From the NCBI RefSeq assembly GCF_035582795.1, contig NC_134370.1, forward strand, positions 42,519,501-42,583,500: 64,000 nt of DNA. Direction: 5' to 3'. The position numbers and the translations under genes were made by a program. Positions within the stretch are counted from its first letter, which is position 1. The number at the start of each line of letters is the position of its first letter. The notes beneath the pieces were generated by a model that had not been told where the DNA came from, did not search any database, and saw only the letters and a program-made list of their open reading frames with translations. Shown piece by piece: positions 25,201-35,399 of the stretch. The DNA comes from Mycteria americana. Taxonomy: Eukaryota; Chordata; Aves; Ciconiiformes; Ciconiidae.

Positions 25201-28060
25201 GCAATGATACTGTCACGGAACAGGGGCACTGAGGATGAAAATTATGAGTCAAGAGATGGTGGTTTTTTGGGTCCCCATTATTTCTGTTGTTAGCTCAAAC
25301 AAATTATGAGAAAGAAATCCAATCTGAAAGCTTGTACAGACTAATTATGAAGAGTTATCTTGCTCTTGGGTCATAACATTGAAAATGAAAGACTCATTTT
25401 GAGATGCTGTTGACTCCAGCATGATGTTTTAGCTTTCTACAACCTGGTCTGTATAGCTTTCTACAGCACAGGTCTGTATAGGCATGAGAGCACGTTGGGT
25501 TGTTCACATGCATTGTCTTGAAGTGGACATTAGTGGAAGGCCAGGCCAACACCAAAGCTCTGATTTTGCAAGGTTGTATTGCTGTTGACATCAGCTTGAC
25601 CTAAAGAAGAAAGTGGGATTTCTGCTGCCAATTACACCAAGGTGTCCTAAGGTATTAGTGTCTGTGACTGAGAAGTCAGGAGGCCAGATGGGCATTCAAG
25701 GCACAGAGATCATATTGAAGCTGTTCCTCAGTGGTTTACCCAGGTTACGGTTCACTGCATCCTGCTTTGGGGCAGCCTAGGCAAAGCAAACGAATAGCAT
25801 ACTGGATGATACTCAAGTGCTATTGACTTTAGCCTCAAACGAGTGTCAGCTCCTGCCTAAGTATCATTTGCAGCAGGACTTCCTTTTGCTGGCAGAGCCA
25901 GACATGTACATATCACATTTCCCAGACTACACATCCACCAAAAATCTCCTCGACTGGGGCCAGGTAGGGATTCTCCTGTTCATTGCACCTGATAACCCAG
26001 TGGTGACTCCTGGGTTGGCTGGGTTGATGGTCTGGCATGTTGCTCCATTCACCATGTGGACAGACATGGTGGCAGGATTGATGAAGCCTCCCTTCTCCCT
26101 GTATTTCCTTGCAGGCCACACGGTTCCCTGCCACCAGCCTCATCTTCCACCCTGCATGTGGGTTTGCTCAACCAAGTGACACCTCTGCCTGTTGTAAACA
26201 ACCTGCCCTTGAAAGGGACTCCCTGAGCACCAAAACCCCAGCCTTGGGGGATGTTTGAACCATGCTGGTTCCCTGGTGCAACCCCTGCCCTGCCAAGCCA
26301 GCCGCCAGCTCTATAGACACCTATGTGTTTCTGTCATCCCCAGTAATGGCCTAAGGAAGGAGTCATGAAGATTTCAGGGGCCCCTGGAAAAGGCTGAGAC
26401 CACTGCTGCAGGAGCACATGACAGTCCATTGCCAATCACAAAGTTAACCAAGAGTGATGGAAAAAGCCAGTATTTTCAGTTGAATTTGTCCAACATCCAT
26501 ATGCTTCTTCCTCCAAGATGAAGACATTTCAGCATAAATGGTTGGGGAAACAGCAAGCCAGCAAGACTCTAATTTGGAAGTACAGGTGGCTAATAAGGGG
26601 GGAAACCAGGAGGACGGTCCTAGACTGACAGAAGTTACACCAGGTCCACATGGATAAATACTCATTGGATTGTCCCTTCCTTCAGAGACTAAGATCATTA
26701 ATTTAACTGTAATTCAGGCATAGTCTGAATGGTCATGGTGGGTATCTTGAGACTAGGAGAGCGCATGCACCTTGCATTTCTTGCTGATTACAAAGAGTTC
26801 AATGATGGTTCATCATCTCCTCAGCTGGCAGACATTGTCACGCTGCCCCAGGGATGGTTGATGAGCTGCACAGTGCTGGCAGCTCTCAGAAGATCTAATG
26901 GGTTAATTTTCCAAACAATGTCCAAGAGAAACTCCCTACAGAATCAGGTGTCTTGCACTCTGTCAGTCCATTGTAAGCAGTTGAGGTTGTCCACAGAGTA
27001 CTGCAGGACAGTGGAGGAGTCCTTCTCCGTCCTGCTCTGATAGAAACAAGATATGCTCAAAGAGAGCCCAAGTGACCGCACCCTGAGCACCCTCCATCTG
27101 CTGTGCCTGAACCCCCAACTGGGCCAGCTGCCCCACTGCTTTGCTGCCCTGCTGTGGGTCCTGAGGGATGGGCAGCTGCAAACACCAGCCCAGACATCAG
27201 GGTTGTGCTGGGGCAGAGACCCTGGGGGCTGCCCTTTCCCCATGGTGGGGCTGATCTAAGGGATTACCTGTGCAGGGTTAACCCTTTGCCTCTACCTTTC
27301 AGACTGTCAAAACTGGGGAGTTCAAGCAGTTTGACTATGGGGAGAAGAACAAGGAGAAGTACAGCCAGGTAGGCAGGGGGTGCCTCTTGCTTCTGAGGAT
27401 GAAGGGATGACTTGGTTGTGCTAAGAGGAGAAGAGGATGAGGTTGGCTGAGACTGGGACGAAGGCACCCTGTGCATCATGCACCCATGTGTCTTGTAATT
27501 CCCTTGGTGGCTGGGGCCTCCATGAACACTCAACCATTTTGTCCCATTTTGGCCAGCTGGTGCCAACCCAACCTTTTGGGTTTTTGTCCACTCCTGGTGG
27601 AACAAGTCCAACGGGGATCTCACAGGACACATTTGCCCCACGTCACATTTGTTCATGTCTGCTAAATGTATGTCCCAGCAGGTGAATACCTTGGGCCTCT
27701 CAGCAGGTCTGATGGCTAAAATCCAGCTGATACCTTTCTATTTCACCTTCTTTTGAATAACCTGATGATTTTTCTCCCCAGACTTCACCACCCTTTTACA
27801 GGATAGAAGACATGACAGTGCCAACTGCCCTGTGGAGCGGCGGGGAGGACTGGTTTACCTCTACATTGGAGACCCAGTGCTTGCTCCTCCGCATCACCAA
27901 CCTCGTTCATTGTGAGCACTTCCCTGACTGGAACCACTGAGCTCACATCTGGGGCCTGGATGCCCCTCTGCACATGTACAGGCAGATGGTCACTCTGATG
28001 GAGGAAAAATCTGTGAATGGTCCACGTGGTACCCTGGGATGGAAGAGCCACCCATTCCCA
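22252..28060 (+). pseudogene. Acid lipase unit 2, pseudogene
   Basis: Exons: 22252-22353 (signal peptide, MWLLLVALCLAQGLGDA), 23105-23221, 23799-23997, 24111-24220, 24517-24653, 24970-25116, about 25898-25963, 27303-27368, and 27782 to about 28060. Lengths match the family, and exons 4, 5, 6 and 8 read cleanly. Defects: TGA near the end of exon 2; TGA instead of TGG in GNSW of exon 3; a short loss at the start of exon 7; TGA just after the catalytic His in exon 9 (WNH); and one extra base before the expected stop. The nucleophile motif reads GHTQG, so the catalytic Ser is Thr. The Asp motif WSGGEDW is kept. It pairs tail to tail with unit 3, which is its closest relative. It cannot make a working lipase as read. 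Confidence 0.88.
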
Positions 28061-28278
28061 TGACATGGGGATGACTGGCTTTTGTACCAGGACTGTCACC
28101 TTGCTCTCTCCTTCCTAGAAACATTTCCTGTCACCCTATTTCATGCTGATTTAGTGAGCTAACACAGTCTTGTGATTTCTCTCTGCCTTTTACAGAGTGC
28201 CCTGGTGTTTTAAGCTTCCCTGCTTCTTGTGGTGCAACAGTGATATTTCTTTCCCTTGTTTTTCAGAACTATTTAAGT

Positions 28279-28284
28279 AATAAA
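28279..28284 (+). promoter_or_regulatory. Poly(A) signal of unit 2
   Basis: AATAAACTC here aligns with AATAAACTC in the 3' end of unit 3, so this is the inherited cleavage signal of the duplicated gene. Confidence 0.7.
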
Positions 28285-28447
28285 CTCCCATGCTGAAGCC
28301 CAGTCTGACTCTTCCTTCGGTGGGCATCACCAAGGTTGTGCTGCAGGGCAGCCGTGCAGGACCTAGGAGGTCCCAGCTCTGGGCATTATGAGCCCCTGCC
28401 CATGCGCCCATCTCACATCCAGCCCTCTGGGACATTGCAAGGGGCAG

Positions 28448-29024
28448 TGTGCTGGTTTTGGCTGGAGTAGAGATAATTTTCTTTATAGTAGGTAGTGTGG
28501 GGCTATGTTTTGGATTTGTGCTGAAAACAGTGTTGATAATACAGAGATGTTTTAGTCGTTGCTAAGTAGTGCTTATACTAAATCAAGGACTTTTCAGCTT
28601 CCCATGCTCTGCCAGGTGCGCAAGAAGTTGGGAGGGGATACAGGTGGGACAGCTGATCCCAACTGACCAAAGGGCTGTTCCACACCATATGACATCATGG
28701 TCAGTATATAAAGATGGGGAAGAAGAAGGAAGGGGGGGACATTCAGAGTGATGGCATTTGTCTTCCCAAGTAACCATTACGTGTGATGGAGCCCTGCTTT
28801 CCTGGAGATGGCTGAACGCCTGCCTGCCAATGGGAAGTAGTGAATGAATTCCTTGCTTTGCTTTGCTTGCATGCACAGCTTTTGCTTTACCTATTAAACT
28901 GTCTTTATCTCAACCCACGAGTTTTCTCACTTTTACTCTTCAGATTCTCTCCCCTATCCCACCAGGAGGGATTGAGTGAGCAGCTGTGTGGTGCTTAGTT
29001 GCCAGCTGGAGTTAAACCACAACA
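28448..29024 (+). mobile_element. Solo LTR of an avian ERVL-type element (sense)
   Basis: It starts TGTGCTGGTTTTGGC and ends TTAAACCACAACA, flanked by a perfect 5-bp repeat GGCAG (28443-28447 and 29025-29029). It holds TATATAAAG near 28695 and ATTAAACTG near 28892. It is the same family as 20479-21042, inserted separately because the flanking duplications differ. It lies in the spacer between units 2 and 3. No internal region remains. Confidence 0.92.
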
Positions 29025-29804
29025 GGCAGGCAGGGCTTTTCCAACCTGCATTGTGCCAGCACATGCAGCTTTGCTCTTCCTTCCCTGGTGACAACCCCAT
29101 CCTTGCATGTCATGGTCATGCATGATGGTGCTCCGCAGAGCACCCTGTCTATGGTGAGTGACTCCTTGGCTGGTTGTGGCCGCACACAGTTTGGTTTCCC
29201 TCCCAGTAAATCCATCCATCGCCATTGGCAGAGGAGGAAGCAGGGGGGGAAGAAAGGGAAGGCAGAGTGTGGTGCTTGTAAAATGAATCTTTACTTTCAC
29301 AGGAGTAGCCCATGAAAGCAGCATCCCATAAAACACGTGGGCAGCTCAGCTCACAGATCCTGCAAGCTTGAAGTTTCATCCTGTACCTTTGCTTTTTAGC
29401 CTGGTTAATCAGATGGAGACCAGTCAGACCACATGGGAACATACCTGGGGCAAACACTTCTTCCCTGGGAAATACCTCGAATTGGGAGTATACCTCCATC
29501 TTTTCACCACCATCACCAGCTTGGCTCATTTCTGGGCTATCTACCTACAGCATGAGCTCAGGCCACATCTTCACACCTCTTGTCCCATCTCTGCATGGGC
29601 ACCCAGTGTGGAGTGTTGGGGAGGATGGGCAGGCAGTTTGGGAATGTCTCACCAAAATCATCAGTGCTTTGGGGGGGTGGGGGGGACCTTGCCCCAAGCC
29701 CCATGAAATTCTGTTTTCAAGCCCTGCCTTTTGTTCACAGTGCTCTTCGCACACATCTTAAACTTAGACTTCACAGATGAGCATCACACATCTCTTGGAG
29801 GTAC

Positions 29805-29974
29805 GGATGGATGGATGGATGAGTGGATGGATAGATAGAGAGATAGATAGGCAGAATACATAAGTAGGTAAATGGATGGATGGATGGATAGATAGATAGA
29901 TAGAATAAGTAGGTAGGTAGGATAGATAGATGGATAGAAAGAATAGGTAAGTACGTAGATAGATGGATAGATAT
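29805..29974. repeat. GGAT/GATA tetranucleotide microsatellite
   Basis: About 170 bases of imperfect GGAT and GATA repeats, with short interruptions such as AAGTAGGTA. It lies in the spacer of the inverted duplication and is likely length-variable. Confidence 0.93.
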
Positions 29975-30506
29975 TTTTCAAATATACATGCTATGAACAG
30001 AGCATTATTCTTAGGTACCACTGTGGGCCATGTTAAATTCAACTTCCTAGAAAACACAGCTGGAAGAAAACACAGCTGGTACCCCAGGAGGTGACGTGTC
30101 ACATTGTTCTGGGTGGGTTATCTCCCAGGAAAGACCTAGCCTAACGCCAAGGCCCAGATGTTTCCCTTTCACCACATCTCAGGCATGTGGTGTGCATAGA
30201 CCTCTCTGGTTCCATTCTACTGGGAGGAACGTTTCTCTCCTGCAGTCAGTGCTCATGCTCTCCAGCCTTTTCAGGGCCACAGACAAGGTCACTTTCCACC
30301 CCTCCTTCACCTAAACCCACAACCTAAAGCACACACTCAATTTCTGGAGTAAAATTTTGTGCTTGCAATGCCCTGAGCCAGCAAAAGCTAAACAAAACCC
30401 CCACCAAACAGGGTCTCCTGCACACCTTGCCCTGGCAATGGGGTAAAAACACAACCCCAATGAGGCCCACCAAGCAAAGGGTTGGAGTTCAGCTGTGCTT
30501 CAAGAG

Positions 30507-30512
30507 TTTATT
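30507..30512 (-). promoter_or_regulatory. Poly(A) signal of unit 3
   Basis: TTTATT on the plus strand is AATAAA on the minus strand, about 190 bases after the unit 3 stop codon. It aligns with the unit 2 signal. Confidence 0.7.
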
Positions 30513-30703
30513 GCAATATCTAGTCACAGATGGCAGGCAGAAATTACACCGTTACATTTAAGGCATTACATCAGTGTGGAATAGGGTGATAGGAGACATT
30601 TTTAAGAAGGGAAGAGCAGAGTGGCAGCCCTAACACAAGACCCATACCCCCAGGCACATGGGAATGGGTAGTTCTCCACGCCAGGGCAGCACGTGGACCC
30701 GGT

Positions 30704-33700
30704 TCATGGATTTTGCTCCATCAGAGAGACCACCTGCCTGTACATGCGCTGAGGGGCATCCTGACCCCAGTGGTGGTCAAAGTGGTTCCAGTTGGGGAGG
30801 TGCTCATGACGAACAAGGTTGGTGATGTGGGGGAGCAAGCACTGGGTCTCTGGAGGTGGATTCACCCAGTCCTCCCCACCGCTCCACAGGGCGGTTGGCA
30901 CCATCATGTCTTCTATCCTGTACAAGGGAGGGGTGGCCTGGGAGGGGGGAAATGCTCCAATTATTCGCAGGCTCTGACACTAATAGCACTAATGGGTGGG
31001 GTGTGCTGCCCCTGACATCCCAGAAGACTCAGGTCATGCTGGCCACTGGAGAAGGCTGCCCGCATCCTGGTCCTAGCCAGCCTCATCCTCTGCTCCTCCT
31101 TCCATAAGTGCCCATTTACCTGGTTGTACTTTTCCTGGTTCTTCTCCCCATAGTCAAACTGCTTGAACTCCCCAGTTTTGGCAGTCTGGAAAGCAGAGGC
31201 AAAGGGTTAACCCCGTGCGGGTAGTGCCCTGGATCAGCCCCACCACAAGCAAAGAGCAGCAGCAGGGTCCAGGTGAGCACTCTCTGCCTAGCACAGCTTT
31301 GGTGTCTGGGCTGGTGCTTGCTGGTGCCCGTCCCATGGGCCAGAGCAAAGAGGGAGTCCCAAAAACACCTACATGGGGTCCTTACCTAGGACAGAGGTGG
31401 GCTTCTGGGTGGCTCTGCCTTGGCCAGCAAGAAGCAGTATCTAACAGCTGCAGCTTTTGAGACACCTTGCTGCAGCAACTTAAAAATAACTTTTATTGGC
31501 TTTGTCTGATTGTGCCTCCTTACCTGTCTCCAGGGCAAATGAAGCAGCATTGTAAAATACCGTATTCACAGATTAAAAGAAAAAGCATTGGCTACAGTTG
31601 TTATAAAATTAGATTATCTACCTGTCCCCAGTGGAGAAGAGTTTTTACAGATGTGTAGTCTGGAAAATGAGCTAGGTATACATCCAGTCAGCTCTCCAGG
31701 AAAAAGAAAGTATTTTCTAAATAAGTGAGTTGGGAATGATGAAAATCTGTCTAGGCAAAAAAATCATTCTGTTTTATAACTGCAATATAAACATTATATG
31801 CTCCAGCAGCTTTATTCTGTTCAGAGCTAGGAGTGGCTTTTAAAGGTAAACCAGCCGTTAACCACCACTTTAAAATGGAAATACAATTTTAAAGCTGGTC
31901 CTGTCAATTTTTTGTTATTTTTTTTCTGTACATTTGTTGCAGGTGAGCAGAAAATGAGGCAGGAGTTACCTTTCCTTTGCAGACAAGACTACAAGTGATT
32001 CTTTCCTACAGAAGCCTCCATTAGGTTTAAAACCCCAACACCACTGAAAGAAATCTCCAAATAGCTGCTGCCTTGAACAGTGCTTTTCATGCTTATTTTG
32101 TTTTTTTATGCTCATTTTGGTATGTCATTAGCTATCTCCAGGTGTCTAGGAAAAGTGGACATGGCTGTGACCTGGAGAGGCTGATGCACCGACCACAATC
32201 AAGTTCTTCTTGTTGTACCTGCCAATAAGGAAGATCTCGTTTCCACAGACTTCAGCTGTTAGCAGGTTGTTGCACGTCTTGGCAAGGGTGGCTCTCTCCT
32301 TCCTCCCCACCAGAGTTAGCTGTTTTGTTCCAAATACTGCCTGCAAGAGTGCAAGGAAACAGGTCACAGCAGGTCCTGCAACACACATCCCCTCTCCACA
32401 GGAATCGCTTGTCCCCAGCCAGCGCTGTCAGGGAACTCCTCAATATGGTTATTGACACATTTGGGCTAGCCAGCCTCTCAAGGAGGTTGACCCATGGTCG
32501 CACCTGACCCTCAGAGCAGCATGAAACCATCACTGTCTTTTCCACACCGTGCCATCATCCCCATTGTCCTGGTGCATCATCTCTAAGGTACCAGCTTCCA
32601 AAGCTCAGCCCAGGATGGCCAGACTCATACCACTCATCTTCCACCTCCGTTGACAGATGCTCCTCAGGTGGAGCACATCCAGGAGAGGGCCAGCTCCCTT
32701 TCCAGTCCTTATCCAGCTGCTGGAGCAAAAGGTGGAAGGGAGGCAGTGTGGGGCTGCTCTGAGCACCTTCTGGGCTACAGGACTGGGGTGTGGTGAGGTC
32801 AATAAGCAAAACCATAAACAGTAATGATAGGGAGGTATGGATATTTTAAACAGTGAAAACTGGTTGTTCTTAGCTGGGTGGAGGGGGACATCCCTGCTGT
32901 TTGGGATCTTGGGATTGCTCATCTCACCATACATATCTCCAACGCCTGCCACAGATATGGGCTCAGTGCACAGCAGCAACGTGGGGGACGTGAGTTGCTA
33001 AAAGCTGCTGGGTTTCAGTAGTAACACACAAACACGTCACATACCTTCAGCACCGTGTCTGGTAAAAATGCTATCTTTAACATGGGACCTTTGATGTGAT
33101 GAAAGGTGTAGAGAGGACCCAGGGCAAAGAAGAGTTTGATTTTCTTAGCCAGGTGTGGCATGCTTGAAAATGCTATGAAACCTGAAAAGCAGGAAGAGAT
33201 CACAGCCATAACCCCAACAGCAACAGCACTCATCCCAGACCTCCTGTTTGAGACACAGGGTCTCAACAAAATGAAGCTGCCATGGTCATGGGTGGGAGCA
33301 GAGCCCAGGATGGATGCCCAAGACACAGCAAACCTCTTCCATGAAGAAGGACCAAGAAGTCAGGTGGGGAAGGTGGCTGCATGGCCAAAGCAGCCCTGCC
33401 CCCAGCAGTCTCCGGTCTGGGATAGACATTGATGCCCCTCTCCCGGGCATCCGAGCACCCCACTCCTGCACACTGCCCACTCCTCCTCCTCAGTCACCCA
33501 GAGACTTGCCCTGAGCATGGCAAACGTAGAACAGTTTCTCGTGCCTGGTTTGCCTTAGGATGAAGCCCACCATGGCAGGGAGATCATACATGGACATCTC
33601 ATGGAAGCTGAGGAGCAAGGGGAGAAGCTGTAGGAGATGCTAATCTCCCAACCTCCCATGAACATCAGGTGGTTGGTGCTGACAGCCCAGCATCCCAGCC

Positions 33701-34970
33701 CCATCCTTGGTGGCCTCCTCACCTGAAATCCCAAAACTCCTCTTGGTCAACAGAAAGGTTCAGATGCCGGAGGGACCAGCTGTTGCCCCGGCTGTTTCCA
33801 ATCCAGATGTCGTACCCCACATGCGCGAGGATGAAGCCCAGGCTGTTGTTGGGGAGGTTGTCTACCCAGTCGCCACCATCTAAACTGAACCCGTGCACTA
33901 TCAATACGGGTGACCTGGATCCTGAAAGAGGAGAAATCGGGTACTTTACACAAGAACACCCCTTCCCATATGGAAGTAAAATGGCCCTGTGCATCTCAGT
34001 ATTATTTTCTGCAGGCTGCACATTAAATATTCTCTTCTCCTTTATTTCCCTGGTTCTGCTGGTGCTTTCTTCGTTTGAAGCACTTTTGCCACCCCTGGCC
34101 CTGAGCTATCAGGGACAAGGGGTTTTGCTCCAGGGAAGGAGCCACTAGGGCTCGCTGGGTCACGCTGCCCCGTTCCGCATGCAGCAAAACACGATGCTGA
34201 GCTCCTGCACCCCCAGGGACAGCTCAAGGCCGCTGGGCAAAAACTTCTCATCCCTCTTCCAGCTGCTGAAACTGTGTCTGAAAGCACAGATGTTCGCACT
34301 AGCTTCCCCTTGCACGCTGCCTCATCTCTGAGCAGGGTCATGGCTGCTTCACCCTCAATGAAAACAAGCACACCTGAGTGCCCAGCATCCCCCTTGCTGT
34401 GGGGAATCCGGTTGAGGCTGAGGAAGTAGCCGTCCTCTGTCAGCATGTTGTACTCCTCACTGGGATACCCGTGGAAACGGATCTTCTGGCTCTGCAGGGA
34501 CAATGGTCTGAGGGGAAAGGGTGACCTGTTGGTGTCCATCATCTTGTGCCTGACCCGATGACACCCACTACTGCCACCCATTCTCTCTGATGTCACCTCC
34601 GCCTGCACACACAAGACCTGAAGGTCCATCTACATTAAAGAAAGATAAGGCTCTCCCTGATCGCCAACCTCAAGCTGAGGGCATGAGGTGAGTGATGCCC
34701 ATGCAAATATAGGAAACTCTTGATGCCCCAAGCGCCCTGGCTGACCCTGGGTGCAGATGTCAGGGTAAGGGATGGGTAGAGCCCAGCTGGTCCCTCGGGG
34801 AGGACTTTGGGCACACTTTTGGAGAAGCCCAAGTCCCACAGGGGTGTATTTAATCCCCCAGTACTTACAATGTTCATGAACTGCTCAGGGTTGTCATGGC
34901 TTGCTCCAGCACGTGGGATGGCATCGCCCAGCCCCTGGGCCAGGCACAGGGCCACCAGCAGCAGCCACAT
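30704..34970 (-). pseudogene. Acid lipase unit 3, near-intact, likely inactive
   Basis: Exons in gene order (minus strand): 34970-34869, 34491-34374, 33921-33723, 33607-33498, 33181-33045, 32340-32194, 31693-31622, 31185-31120 and 30937-30704. They total 1185 nt, or 395 codons including the stop, with every phase correct. Exon 1 encodes a signal peptide (MWLLLVALCLAQGLGDA). Exon 3 keeps GNSRGNSWS, and exon 9 keeps WSGGEDW and the WNHFD His. Two problems: the nucleophile motif reads CHAQG, so the catalytic Ser is Ala, and the second codon of exon 7 is TGA (neighbours AGC and CTG), probably from CGA. Translation would stop after about 272 residues, before the catalytic Asp and His. The rest is so clean that the stop may be recent or even polymorphic. 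It may have been a non-catalytic paralog before that; this is inference. Confidence 0.85.
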
Positions 34971-35399
34971 CTCGCGTCTCTGCAGCGCCTGGGGGATAAC
35001 GGTGTTGGTGTGAGCAGGAAGGTGGGTGTGCTAGAGGCACGAGCAAACGCCATGCAGCTCCAGCACTGCTGGAAGCACCACCAAAGCCTGATGCTGCCAT
35101 GTGGAGCGGATGTTTCCATCCCAAACCATGCCAGCTGCAGCACCATATGGGACGCTCTACCTGGCACTGGGCACTCAGCAGCATCCCGCAGCTGTGGCTG
35201 AAGCCAGCCAATCAAGAGCACCCAGTGGCACATGGGTGGCAAGGGCTGAAGGTCCCCAAGGCATGCAGGGGATGAAATGAAAAGAGGCCACATCTGGCCT
35301 GGGAGGCTCTGCCAGGGGCTCAGGGAAAGCTGTGTCTGCAGCTGCTGTCCTGCCTTTTTGCCCTTCCCCAGGACCACTCCTCCAGACACTACCAGAGGC

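Larger units (their letters stand above)
21890..28330 (+). repeat. Left arm of inverted duplication (unit 2 and flanks)
   Basis: This arm matches the reverse complement of about 30430-35390. The match covers the upstream region (for example CCAGATGTGGCCTC and GCATGGTTTGGGATGGAAA), all nine exons, parts of introns 1 and 4 that do not code, and the 3' end through the AATAAA signal. Intron similarity shows a segmental duplication of DNA rather than shared exons only. The edges are estimates by eye. Confidence 0.8.
30430..35390 (-). repeat. Right arm of inverted duplication (unit 3 and flanks)
   Basis: This is the reverse-complement counterpart of 21890-28330. It is shorter because several introns are shorter, notably introns 6 and 7. 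Similarity runs from the poly(A) region (30507) through the upstream region past exon 1. Confidence 0.8.

Noticed and set aside
20479-29024. The two ERVL-type LTRs as ends of one provirus
   Set aside because: They are in opposite orientation and have different flanking duplications.
31688-31690. TGA in unit 3 as a selenocysteine or read-through codon
   Set aside because: Other family members have Arg or Cys here, no SECIS-like element is evident by eye, and a CpG-decay stop explains it.
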